Below, one piece after another: positions 45,336 through 53,731 of a DNA stretch of 64,000 nt. The translations under genes were made by a program, and so were the position numbers. Origin of the DNA: an uncultured Odoribacter sp. (GTDB taxonomy: Bacteria > Bacteroidota > Bacteroidia > Bacteroidales > Marinifilaceae); contig CAJTPD010000005.1 of the NCBI GenBank assembly GCA_910578105.1, forward strand, positions 124,001 through 188,000. The letters are read 5' to 3'. Under the pieces are notes generated by a model. The model ran no database searches. It saw only the letters and a list, made by a program, of their open reading frames with translations, and had not been told where the DNA came from. Within the stretch, counting starts at the first letter, position 1, and every line of letters starts with the position of its first letter.

Positions 45336-47441
45336 ATGAAAACAACCCTATGTATGACAAGTGCACTGATTCTTTTATTATCTGCCTGCAAAAACCAGAA
45401 AGAAGATAATCCTTTACTATCCGAATTTCATACACCGTACCAAACTCCGCCTTTTGACCGGATTCAAATTGCTCACTACGAACCTGCCTTTGACAAAGCA
45501 ATCGCAGAAGCACAAAAAGAAATAACAGACATCGCTGCTTCAACCCAAGAACCCGGATTTGAAAATACCATAGCAGCTTTGGACCAGGCCGGAGAACAAC
45601 TCAATACCATTTCCTCTGTCTTTTTTAACCTCAACTCAGCTTGTACAAACGAAGAGATGCAGCAGATAGCACAACGCATATCCCCGAAACTGACCGAATA
45701 CAGTAATAACATATATATGAACCCCGGACTTTTTCAACGGGTAAAACAAGTATACGACCACAAAAACAACCTCCGGCTGACGCCCGAACAAACCACCCTG
45801 CTCCAGGACACCTGGAAAGCTTTTGTCAAAGGAGGAGCAAATCTCACAGGAAAAGCACGGAAACGCTTCCAGGAAATCACAATGGAACTCGCACGGCTCA
45901 GTCTGAAATTTGAAGAAAACATACTGGCAGAAACCAATGAATACTCCCTCCACATCACCGACAAACAACAATTGTCAGGCATTCCTGAAGGAACATTGGA
46001 AATGGCCGCACAAAACGCAAAGGAAAAAGGACTGGAAGGCTGGCTCTTTACACTTCATGCCCCAAGTTATATCCCATTTATGAAATACGCCGACAACCGA
46101 GAATTACGGGAAAAAATGTACCGGGCATACAGCTCCAGAGGAAACCGGGGAAACCAATATGACAACAATGACATCATCCGCCAAATGACCGCCCTGCGCC
46201 TCGAAAAAGCCCGTCTGCTGGGCTACCCCACCTATGCCGCATACGTACTCGACAACCGTATGGCACAAACACCCGGAAATGTCACCCAATTCCTGAACAA
46301 ATTGCTCGAAGCCTCCCACCCCTATGCTCTGGCAGAAAAAAAAGAAGTAGAAACATTTGCCTGCCGTAATGGCTTCAAAGGAGAATTACAACGATGGGAC
46401 TGGACGTATTATTCCAATAAATTGAAACAGGAAAAATACAACCTCGACGATGAAATGCTAAAACCCTACTTTAAACTGGAAAACGTACAACAGGGAGTAT
46501 TCGGATTAGCCCATAAATTATATGGCATAACTTTCAGAGAAGTCAATAATATTCCTAAATACCACGAAGATGTCAGAACTTTTGAAGTACACGACCGAAA
46601 CGGTGAGTTTCTGGCTATTCTCTATGCCGACTTTTTCCCCAGGGAAAGCAAAAGCGGAGGAGCCTGGATGACAGAATTCCGGGGACAGCACAAAATCAAC
46701 GGCCTGAACATACGTCCGCTGGTATCCATTGTAATGAACTTCACCAAACCCACTGCAAGCAAACCTTCCTTGCTCACCTTTGACGAGGTTACCACTTTTC
46801 TGCATGAATTCGGACATTCCCTGCATGGCATGCTGTCACAATGTACTTACAACTCCACCGGAGGTACCAATGTATACAGGGATTTTGTAGAACTTCCCTC
46901 ACAACTGATGGAAAACTGGGCCCTGGAAAAAGAATGGCTGGACACCTGGGCCGTACACTATCAAACCGGTGAAAAAATTCCGCAGGAATACATTACCCGC
47001 ATCCGCGAAGCAGCAAATTTCCAGAGCGGATATCAAAGCGACCGGCAACTTAGTTTCGGCATAGTAGACATGGCCTGGCATTCCATCACCTCGCCGGTCT
47101 CCGGTTCTGTGCAGGAATTCGAATCCCAGGCGATGAAATCAACCGAAACTTTTCCCGCCGTCGACAGCAGTTGTTTTTCCACAGGTTTCGGACATATATT
47201 CGGTGGCGGATATGCTGCTGGATATTACAGCTATAAATGGGCAGAAGTACTCGACGCAGACGCCTTTTCTGTATTCAGGGAAAAAGGCATTTTTGACCAG
47301 TCTACAGCAAATGCTTTCCGGCAGAATATCCTTGAAAAAGGAGGCTCCGAACATCCGATGGAACTGTATAAACGCTTCCGCGGACAAGAACCGACTATTG
47401 ATGCCCTGCTCGAACGCAGCGGATTAAAAAAGAAAAACTGA
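45336..47441 (+). CDS. M3 family metallopeptidase lipoprotein (Dcp-like)
   Basis: The 701-residue zinc peptidase of the thimet/Dcp family has zinc ligands H490, H494 in FLHEFGHSLHG and E519 in FVELPSQLMENW. The C-terminal FGHIFGGGYAAGYYSYKWAE substrate-binding segment is typical of Dcp (peptidyl-dipeptidase). An N-terminal lipobox (LLLSACKNQKED) predicts a periplasmic lipoprotein, unlike cytoplasmic E. coli OpdA. It should cut peptides in the periplasm. It is monocistronic, with its own promoter and a terminator shared with the convergent response regulator gene. Confidence 0.94.
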   Translation: MKTTLCMTSALILLLSACKNQKEDNPLLSEFHTPYQTPPFDRIQIAHYEPAFDKAIAEAQKEITDIAASTQEPGFENTIAALDQAGEQLNTISSVFFNLNSACTNEEMQQIAQRISPKLTEYSNNIYMNPGLFQRVKQVYDHKNNLRLTPEQTTLLQDTWKAFVKGGANLTGKARKRFQEITMELARLSLKFEENILAETNEYSLHITDKQQLSGIPEGTLEMAAQNAKEKGLEGWLFTLHAPSYIPFMKYADNRELREKMYRAYSSRGNRGNQYDNNDIIRQMTALRLEKARLLGYPTYAAYVLDNRMAQTPGNVTQFLNKLLEASHPYALAEKKEVETFACRNGFKGELQRWDWTYYSNKLKQEKYNLDDEMLKPYFKLENVQQGVFGLAHKLYGITFREVNNIPKYHEDVRTFEVHDRNGEFLAILYADFFPRESKSGGAWMTEFRGQHKINGLNIRPLVSIVMNFTKPTASKPSLLTFDEVTTFLHEFGHSLHGMLSQCTYNSTGGTNVYRDFVELPSQLMENWALEKEWLDTWAVHYQTGEKIPQEYITRIREAANFQSGYQSDRQLSFGIVDMAWHSITSPVSGSVQEFESQAMKSTETFPAVDSSCFSTGFGHIFGGGYAAGYYSYKWAEVLDADAFSVFREKGIFDQSTANAFRQNILEKGGSEHPMELYKRFRGQEPTIDALLERSGLKKKN

Positions 47442-47448
47442 CTATATG

Positions 47449-47486
47449 GGTTTATGTGCCGGTATCTTTTTATCAGCACATAAACC
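47449..47486. terminator. Stem-loop between convergent genes
   Basis: GGTTTATGTGC and GCACATAAACC form an 11-bp perfect stem with a 16-nt loop. The right arm is the last codons of the response regulator gene (encoding WFMC). It probably terminates M3 peptidase transcription; T-richness is low. Confidence 0.6.
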
Positions 47487-48144
47487 AATACCCATTCCCC
47501 TTATCGGTAACAATTTCAATAGAAGCAACCGGGGACAATACAAAACGTAATCTGCGTATCACTTTGTTCAACTGCAACTCAAAACGTGCTTCATCACTAT
47601 CCCAACCGGCTTTCAACAGCAATTCTCTTTTAATCAGTTTGTTCGGATTCTTACACAACAAAGTGAAAATCTTATTTTCCAGCATAGTTAACTTTATGGC
47701 CTGCTCTCCAACTATCAATACGGACGATATCAGATTATAAGTCACGTTTTTTGCCAAAGAAATAGTTTCCGCTTCCTGCTTATCACTCAGCAGACTCTCT
47801 GCCTGTGCAATTAAAATTGCAACACTATAATTTTTAACCAGATACACTTTCGCTCCGCACCGGAGACCTGCCAGTAAATCTTTTTCACTGGTCAATGAAC
47901 TGTAGATAATCACAGGAGTATCCTGATCCCTGGTACGAATCAATTGCAACACCTCCAACCCTGTGCGGCCAGGCATATCAACATCCAGAATCACCAGACT
48001 GGGTTTATAATCTTCATACCTTTCAAAAGCCTTGATTCCATCTTCAGCCTCTATGACCTCCCAACCTTTCTCTTCCATTTTTTCCTTAACCTCCAACCGG
48101 GTTAAAGTATCATCTTCAGCAAACAATATTTGTACTTTCTCCAT
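47473..48144 (-). CDS. OmpR-type response regulator
   Basis: The 223-residue product has a receiver domain (1-115) with acidic pocket DD (11-12), phospho-acceptor Asp54 in VILDVDMPG, and Lys in YLVKNYS (the usual KP is KN). A C-terminal winged-helix domain follows (about 130-223) with LTMLENKIFTLLCKNPNKLIKR and the final GNGYWFM wing. It is paired with the histidine kinase upstream (69-bp gap). The pair faces away from the NVEALA operon, which is its most likely target. Confidence 0.93.
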   Translation of the reverse strand: MEKVQILFAEDDTLTRLEVKEKMEEKGWEVIEAEDGIKAFERYEDYKPSLVILDVDMPGRTGLEVLQLIRTRDQDTPVIIYSSLTSEKDLLAGLRCGAKVYLVKNYSVAILIAQAESLLSDKQEAETISLAKNVTYNLISSVLIVGEQAIKLTMLENKIFTLLCKNPNKLIKRELLLKAGWDSDEARFELQLNKVIRRLRFVLSPVASIEIVTDKGNGYWFMC

Positions 48145-48213
48145 TATTTTTTATTTTCCAAGCTTTCTGTAAATAGAGACCTGTGCAAAAAAATTCACAT
48201 ACAACACACAAAT

Positions 48214-49560
48214 TTACAATTCTATTTCATTTTTTTGATGAGAAGGAATAAAAATAGTAAAACAACTACCGACTCCCACTTCACTTTCTACCTTGATTCT
48301 TCCACCGTAAGCTGTCACCACTTTCCGGACAAAAGCCAGTCCCAATCCAAAACCCGACAACCTTGTTACACGCTCATCTTTCACTCTGTAAAACTGACCG
48401 AATATCCGCCGGAGTACTTTCTTTGGCATTCCCATTCCATTATCTGACACAACCAACACATATTCCGACTGCTCTTCCCGGATTTCTACATGAATAACCG
48501 GATTTTTACCGGCATATTTTATACCGTTATCCACCAAATTAATCACCAGATAATTAAAATAAACCTTATCCAGCAAAGGATATTTCAAACTTTCCTCTAT
48601 GCGGAAATTCACTTTAGCGTGAGAACGTATAACTTCAAACATTTCTGCCACCTGCTCCATTTCTTCCCGGATATTCAAAGGTTCCCGTTCTATCTCCAAC
48701 CGGGCAGTCTTCATCGTTGCCAGCATCGTATCCGTAACATCAGACATTTTCAGCAAACGCGCTTTCATCATACCGAGTTTCCTGATTTTCATATCCGTTA
48801 GTTCCCGTTTGTTGTCGGTCAGAATACCATCCAACATCGAAATCATTGTAGCCAAAGGTTTTCTCAATTCGTGTTCCAAATGAGCCATTCCCAAAGTCTG
48901 CACTTTGGCACTTTGCCATGTCGTCCGGATCGACCTCCACTGCCACACTAAACTAATCACAAAACCCAACATAAACACTCCTTCCCACATTAAATGCCTC
49001 CCTAAGGAATGAAATAACCAAGGCTCAGGAAATCCCGCAACAACCTGATGTTTGTGTTCATATCCGACATCGACAGGTTGAGTAAAAATCCGCCCCCTAT
49101 AGGTACTCATAGTATCAGTACAGATTAGACTCTCACCTGAATCTTTATCCCAGACAATAAATACAAATTTTTCCCCTATCCCCTTTTTATACAACTCCGT
49201 CCGGTACATCGAATCTATTTTAGCCAAGTTCAAATATTGATTCTGATACAAATGGTCATAAAAAACATTCCTTAATATTTCATAAAACATCTCAGAAGAA
49301 GTGATTTGTATGGATTTATTATCACTCCAACGAAAAGTTTTTCCATCATTAGCTAGCCCACAACCAAATCGATATTCCTTAGATAAAGTTTCTTGATCAA
49401 GAAAACTATTTAACGTTTCCCTTAAAACAAAAGTAGCTGTATGCCGGAACTCATCCTGTTTGATTTCCCTAACCTTGTAAAACCAAATTGCCTGCCCAAT
49501 CAACACGCAAATCAATAGCATTACAGATACTATTCCGATGATTCTATATCCTCCATTCAT
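48214..49560 (-). CDS. Sensor histidine kinase
   Basis: The 448-residue kinase has membrane segments at about 6-28 (IIGIVSVMLLICVLIGQAIWF) and about 193-210, with a periplasmic sensor of about 160 residues between them that matches no domain I know. The dimerisation domain has HLEHELRKPLATM, where the residue after Arg is Lys instead of the common Thr. The ATPase has N box NLVDNGIKYAG, DNGMGMP, and GFGLGLAFVRKVV. A GTG at 49563 precedes the ATG used. It is divergent from the NVEALA operon. Confidence 0.94.
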   Translation of the reverse strand: MNGGYRIIGIVSVMLLICVLIGQAIWFYKVREIKQDEFRHTATFVLRETLNSFLDQETLSKEYRFGCGLANDGKTFRWSDNKSIQITSSEMFYEILRNVFYDHLYQNQYLNLAKIDSMYRTELYKKGIGEKFVFIVWDKDSGESLICTDTMSTYRGRIFTQPVDVGYEHKHQVVAGFPEPWLFHSLGRHLMWEGVFMLGFVISLVWQWRSIRTTWQSAKVQTLGMAHLEHELRKPLATMISMLDGILTDNKRELTDMKIRKLGMMKARLLKMSDVTDTMLATMKTARLEIEREPLNIREEMEQVAEMFEVIRSHAKVNFRIEESLKYPLLDKVYFNYLVINLVDNGIKYAGKNPVIHVEIREEQSEYVLVVSDNGMGMPKKVLRRIFGQFYRVKDERVTRLSGFGLGLAFVRKVVTAYGGRIKVESEVGVGSCFTIFIPSHQKNEIEL

Positions 49561-49598
49561 CACCTTTTTACTTTAGGGTATATTATAGAATATTGAAC

Positions 49599-49631
49599 TT
49601 TGTACAAAAATAGAAATCTTTCCTAAGTTTG
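49599..49631 (+). promoter_or_regulatory. Promoter of the NVEALA operon
   Basis: TTTG (49599..49602), a 21-bp spacer and TAAGTTTG (49624..49631) match the Bacteroidetes consensus. This places transcription start near 49638 and rules out the upstream in-frame codon at 49629 as translation start. Confidence 0.7.
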
Positions 49632-49658
49632 CACCGTGAAAGTAAACAAATATTAATT

Positions 49659-49901
49659 ATGAACAAAAAAACTGCAGTAATAATAGGCACTATTGTCATA
49701 TTGGCAACTTTATTCATTAATGTCATTTTTTCCGAAGATTTGGAAAATACCGATTTGACATTTTCTAATGTAGACGCATTAGCTGAAGGAGAAAGTACAG
49801 AACCTGTCCAATGTATTGAATCTGGAATAATTTGTGTTGGGTTGGATAAAGATGGAGTATGGAGCAGACATCAAGGTTTACAATTTAATCCCGAACTATG
49901 A
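49659..49901 (+). CDS. NVEALA family small exported peptide
   Basis: The 80-residue peptide starts MNKKTAVIIGTIVILATLF (a hydrophobic signal of about 20 residues). The motif NVDALA at residues 37-42 is the NVEALA motif of this Bacteroidetes peptide family, followed by EGES and a short variable tail with two Cys (52 and 59, in QCIESGIICVG). The family has the look of a leader plus a short mature peptide cut after the NVEALA region. Function is unknown. Its TGA overlaps the ATG of the next gene (ATGA), so the two are translationally coupled. Confidence 0.88.
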   Translation: MNKKTAVIIGTIVILATLFINVIFSEDLENTDLTFSNVDALAEGESTEPVQCIESGIICVGLDKDGVWSRHQGLQFNPEL

Positions 49902-50968
49902 AATTCACCAAATATACAATAATCGCCTTATTCTTCGCCGCCTGCCAGGCAGAACCGGAAATGATAGAAGAAATCACACCCTTGGTACACACCCGGGCCA
50001 GTTCATTACAATTTACTCAAACAGAGAATATCAACCTGAAAGAATTAGGAATCATCCGTCCAAGTAAACTCATCCGGAAAGATTCCCTCTACATTATTCT
50101 CACCCCGAAAAGCAAATACCGTTTTGCAATCTACAACAACAACACCGGAAAGTTAAAACGTTTTGTGCCTGCAGGAAGCGGAGAAAATGAAGGACTTTAT
50201 TTCCTGACAATGAATTTAAACGGCAATACGGTCTCTTCTTTCGACTTCGGAACAGGACGTCTGGTAGAACTGGACCTGACCCGGTATGCCACCGAAGGAT
50301 ATACCCCTGAGTTTACCCCACTGGCAACAAACGGCAAAAATCCTCTGGGTGCTCTGCGGGCCGGGAATCAACTGATTTCTACCGGAATTTATACCGAGGG
50401 ACGTTACCGGTGTACCAACCCTGCCACCGGCGATGAATACTTTAGTGTCCCTTATCCGGAATGTGCAGGCACTAGCATGAGCGATTCTTTAAAAAGCATA
50501 TTCTATGCCAGCAATTGCATGGTGGTCAATTCATCCAACACACGCCTGGCCTGTGCCAACATGCAATACGGATGTCTGGACCTATGCGACATTGAAGGAA
50601 ATACACTCAACCGGGTAAACGAGATACACCTCAACCGACCGGGCATCACTGTCCAGCACAAACGTCCCCGCAGTACAGGAATATGGTATCCCATAGCCTA
50701 CACCAAACACAACCTGTTCGGCTTTTGCGACCTGACCACTTCCGACGACTATATATTCGCCTTGTACTCCGGCCGTACTTACCGGCAATACAAAGGCGAA
50801 ATGGATAAAGGACGCATTATCCTGGTGTTTGACTGGAACGGAACACATGTCCGGACCTATCATTTACCCAATACTTGCTCTTCCATCAGCTACGATAAAA
50901 CGACAAATTCCATCTATGCTTTATCGCAAGAAAAAGGAAAAGCAGAAATCATCACCCTGAATTTATGA
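49898..50968 (+). CDS. BF3164 / TolB-like 6-bladed propeller lipoprotein
   Basis: The 356-residue lipoprotein has a short signal (MKFTKYTIIALFFAACQAE; lipobox Cys16). The body is made of repeated four-stranded units: KLIRKDSLYIILTPKSKYRFAIY, GNTVSSFDFGTGRLVELDL, and KGRIILVFDWNGTHVRTYHL near the C-terminus. The last is the hallmark of the BF3164/TolB-like family that accompanies NVEALA genes in Bacteroidetes. It probably binds the peptide or a surface ligand; this is inference. It overlaps the genes on both sides by 4 bp. Confidence 0.88.
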   Translation: MKFTKYTIIALFFAACQAEPEMIEEITPLVHTRASSLQFTQTENINLKELGIIRPSKLIRKDSLYIILTPKSKYRFAIYNNNTGKLKRFVPAGSGENEGLYFLTMNLNGNTVSSFDFGTGRLVELDLTRYATEGYTPEFTPLATNGKNPLGALRAGNQLISTGIYTEGRYRCTNPATGDEYFSVPYPECAGTSMSDSLKSIFYASNCMVVNSSNTRLACANMQYGCLDLCDIEGNTLNRVNEIHLNRPGITVQHKRPRSTGIWYPIAYTKHNLFGFCDLTTSDDYIFALYSGRTYRQYKGEMDKGRIILVFDWNGTHVRTYHLPNTCSSISYDKTTNSIYALSQEKGKAEIITLNL

Positions 50969-51384
50969 AAAAAATCGAAATACTCCTCACCGTTTCAGCA
51001 GTAACGCTCTGTTCAATAGCTGTCTGGTATGCATTCGGTTATTCCGGCTACGACATGGAAGCACTGATAGCAGCACCTACAACGGTTCGTTTTGACCGGG
51101 ACTCACTGCAATTGGGATTCGTAAAATACGGAACAAGCCGGAAAGCAGTATTTCGTTTCATCAATACCGGAACATCCCCCTTGATTATACGCGATGTAAA
51201 ATCCGCCTGTGGCTGTACTTCGGTCAAATGGGATAAATATCCGGTGAAACCAGGAGAATCAGGAGAAATTTCAATCGTCTTTGACCCCAATTCACTCGGC
51301 CGTTTCACCAAAACCATCAAAGTGCTGTGCAACGTCAAAGAAAAGGTAATCAACCTGAAACTATACGGTAGTGTTATTGAATAA
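50965..51384 (+). CDS. DUF1573 domain membrane-anchored protein
   Basis: The 139-residue product has an N-terminal membrane or signal segment (IEILLTVSAVTLCSIAVWYAFGY), then a DUF1573 Ig-like domain (about 45-135) with FRFINTGTSPLIIRDVKSACGCTSVKW and PVKPGESGEISIVFDP. The CGCTS pair is characteristic. DUF1573 proteins are common in Bacteroidetes with no fixed function. It overlaps the propeller gene by 4 bp (ATGA) and is followed by the structured region at 51432..51503. Confidence 0.9.
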   Translation: MKKIEILLTVSAVTLCSIAVWYAFGYSGYDMEALIAAPTTVRFDRDSLQLGFVKYGTSRKAVFRFINTGTSPLIIRDVKSACGCTSVKWDKYPVKPGESGEISIVFDPNSLGRFTKTIKVLCNVKEKVINLKLYGSVIE

Positions 51385-51431
51385 ATTCCGGAATGTGATA
51401 GACAAACTATTTTTATAGTGATAACCTAACC

Positions 51432-51503
51432 AAGCTGGGGCCAAAGACGGAAAGCTGGTGGAGGACCTCCCAAGTCAGCCAGCCTCCGTCGGCGGCCCTT
51501 CTT
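51432..51503 (+). ncRNA. Unassigned structured RNA element in the NVEALA operon
   Basis: This 72-nt GC-rich stretch folds as one long, interrupted hairpin. From outside in: AAG/CTT, GGGCC/GGCCC, then internal loop AAA/GGC, GACGG/CCGTC, internal loop AAA/CT, GCTGG/CCAGC, then GGAG/CTCC with loop GAC, and an unpaired CAAGTCAG on the 3' side. That is about 22 base pairs. No T tract follows, so it is not an ordinary terminator. I do not recognise it as a known riboswitch or ribozyme. It lies between DUF1573 and the O-antigen-ligase-like gene. Confidence 0.55.
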
Positions 51504-51536
51504 GATTTATACAAAGGCAGAATAAAACATGAAAGC

Positions 51537-53162
51537 ATGCAATTGGCATTTACATACGGTGATATACGAATTCTGATACTAATTGGTTATCTGATTTTCA
51601 ATCAATCTGCCCATCTCTCTCCGGGCAACAACCGGATAACAGGAATATTGGGATGCACCTGCATCTATTTTCTGATACGGTTCGTTCTGACTCTGAAAAA
51701 CAACCTGTATGCTTCAATTTGTTGGTTATTACTGATATGGGGTATCAGCGAAGCCATTTACGGTAATCTCCAGTTATATGGCCATTATCCATCAAACAAT
51801 GGCTTGTATCGGTTTACCGGTTCTTTTCTGAATCCCGGTCCTTTCTCCGGCTTTCTCTCTTGTATTTTCCCGTTAGCTCTCGCCTGCATATCACAGCCCG
51901 CAGCCCCCCCCAAAAAAAACATCGGAATCCTCCGGAATACTGCATGGCTGTGCCTGTTTCTGACCCTCTCCCTGCTTCCGGCAGGCATGAGCCGGGCCGC
52001 TTGGCTGGCAGTCATTACCGGTAGCCTGGTAGTACTCTGTCATCACTATTCCCCCCTGAAATTTTTCAGACAATATTACATCCGCCACAAAAGAAAAATC
52101 TTATACGGATTATCCGGATTATTAATCTTCCTGTTTACTGCCGGCATCAGCACCTATTACCTGAAAAAAGATTCAGCAGACGGCAGATTGCTGATTTGGA
52201 AAATAACCGCCCGCATCATTGCCGAACATCCGGCAACAGGCGTCGGAGCCGGAAATTTTGCCGGAGCCTACGGAAAAAAACAAGCCGCATATTTTGCAGA
52301 AGGCAAAGCCACTCCCCAAGAAAAACTCGTTGCAGGAAGTCCTGAATATGGCTTTAACGAATTTCTGCAAATTGCAGCCGAATACGGAATACCCGGTCTG
52401 ATTCTTTTTTGTATAGTACTCATTTTTGCATTCCGGAAAGCCTGGAAAAACGGACAAGCCGGAATAACAGGAAGCCTGACCGCCTTTTTGACATTTGCCT
52501 GCTTTTCCTATCCTTTCAGCGTGCCGCAACTGAACATTCTGTTTCCCCTGTTATTGGGCATCGCCAACAGCGACCTCCGGAGCAGTCCGGCAGCCTTCCC
52601 GAAAAGACAACTTCTTTTCACGGGTATTGTCCTGCTCTGCTTTCTCTTTCCCCTTTTCCAAACAGGAAAACAATGGAAAACACGACAAAAGGCCATGAAT
52701 ACCTGGAAAGAAGAACAAACTTACTACAACATGCAAATTTACGAAGGCACCACAGACAATTACCGGAAACTGTATCCCGCTCTGAAAGACGAACCTGCCT
52801 ATCTGTTCGAATGGGGACAATGCCTCTCCAAAACCGGATTATACGAAGAAAGTAATCAAATTCTCCGGGAAGGCGCACAAATCAGCTCGGACCCCATGTT
52901 TTGGAACATCATGGGTAAAAATTACCAGGCACTCAAACAATATCAGGAAGCCGAAAAATGCTTTCTCCATGCCTGCAATATGATTCCCCACCGCCTTTAC
53001 CCGCTTTATCTGTTAGCCAATCTCTATTTTGACAGCGGAGAAACCTCAAAAGGCATTGCCACCGCCCGGATGGTCATCACCCGGCAACCCAAAATCACAT
53101 CATCGGCTATCGAAGAAATGAAAGCGGAAATGAAAGAAAAATTAAATACCTTTGAACCCTGA
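51537..53162 (+). CDS. O-antigen-ligase-like membrane protein with TPRs
   Basis: The 541-residue product has about ten membrane segments in the first 380 residues. The Wzy_C-type core includes GSFLNPGPFSGFLSCIFPLALA, a periplasmic loop with HPATGVGAGNFAGAYG (about 230-245), and NEFLQIAAEYGIPGLILF. The C-terminal 150 residues are soluble TPR repeats (LFEWGQCLSKTGLYEESNQIL, NIMGKNYQALKQYQEAEKCF). Family members polymerise or ligate glycans, but in NVEALA clusters the substrate is unknown. The frame stays open back to 51420 without ATG, GTG or TTG, so 51537 is the start. A 15-codon frame (51529..51576) overlaps the start. Confidence 0.85.
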   Translation: MQLAFTYGDIRILILIGYLIFNQSAHLSPGNNRITGILGCTCIYFLIRFVLTLKNNLYASICWLLLIWGISEAIYGNLQLYGHYPSNNGLYRFTGSFLNPGPFSGFLSCIFPLALACISQPAAPPKKNIGILRNTAWLCLFLTLSLLPAGMSRAAWLAVITGSLVVLCHHYSPLKFFRQYYIRHKRKILYGLSGLLIFLFTAGISTYYLKKDSADGRLLIWKITARIIAEHPATGVGAGNFAGAYGKKQAAYFAEGKATPQEKLVAGSPEYGFNEFLQIAAEYGIPGLILFCIVLIFAFRKAWKNGQAGITGSLTAFLTFACFSYPFSVPQLNILFPLLLGIANSDLRSSPAAFPKRQLLFTGIVLLCFLFPLFQTGKQWKTRQKAMNTWKEEQTYYNMQIYEGTTDNYRKLYPALKDEPAYLFEWGQCLSKTGLYEESNQILREGAQISSDPMFWNIMGKNYQALKQYQEAEKCFLHACNMIPHRLYPLYLLANLYFDSGETSKGIATARMVITRQPKITSSAIEEMKAEMKEKLNTFEP

Positions 53163-53177
53163 AACATCACAATAAAT

Positions 53178-53714
53178 ATGAACACCATTCGTTTTTTAAG
53201 CATTTCCGCACTATTGGTGCTCCTGTTCTCCTGCAATTCCGGAAAACGGGAAATTGCCGCATTGGTAAAAACCTGGCAAGGCAAAGAAATCATACTGCCA
53301 GATACCCTCTCTTTCAAAGTCCAGGGCAGAGACACCGTCTGTCCCCACCTGTCCTATGCCCGCTATAAAATCCTGAACTACATTGACACCAGCGGATGCA
53401 CCTCCTGCCGGACCCGTTTTTATGACTGGAACCTGATGCAAAAACAAACAGACAGCCTGAACCTCAACGTCGCCTACTTTTTCATTGCATGGGTGAAAGA
53501 ATACGAAGAACTGGAAATCCTCCAGCAAATCAATCGCTGTACAATCCCCTGCCTGTACGATAACACCGGAGAACTGAGCCGCCTCAACCAATTTCCCCCC
53601 TACCCCCGGATGCAAACTTTTTTATTAGACAGCCTGAACCGGGTCATACTCATCGGAAGCCCCATTGAAAACCAAAAACTCCGCGAACTTTACCTGAAAA
53701 AAATACAGGAATAA
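53178..53714 (+). CDS. Thioredoxin-like lipoprotein of the NVEALA operon
   Basis: The 178-residue lipoprotein (LLFSCNSGKREIA) has a CxxC site in DTSGCTSCRTRFYDW (about residues 74-77), followed by strands NVAYFFIAWVKEYEELEILQ and FLLDSLNRVILIGSP, which fit a thioredoxin fold. SGCTSCR differs from the classical WCGPC. It likely reduces or shuttles disulfides in the periplasm; the two-Cys NVEALA peptide encoded four genes upstream is an attractive but unproven substrate. It is the last gene of the operon, convergent with the ParB-like gene. Confidence 0.75.
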   Translation: MNTIRFLSISALLVLLFSCNSGKREIAALVKTWQGKEIILPDTLSFKVQGRDTVCPHLSYARYKILNYIDTSGCTSCRTRFYDWNLMQKQTDSLNLNVAYFFIAWVKEYEELEILQQINRCTIPCLYDNTGELSRLNQFPPYPRMQTFLLDSLNRVILIGSPIENQKLRELYLKKIQE

Positions 53715-53731
53715 AGAATTACGGCAAACGT

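Noticed and set aside
51435..51536. N-terminal extension of the ligase-like protein through the structured element from a CTG
   Set aside because: There is no ATG, GTG or TTG in the frame, and the stretch folds as RNA; the extension would lack membrane character.
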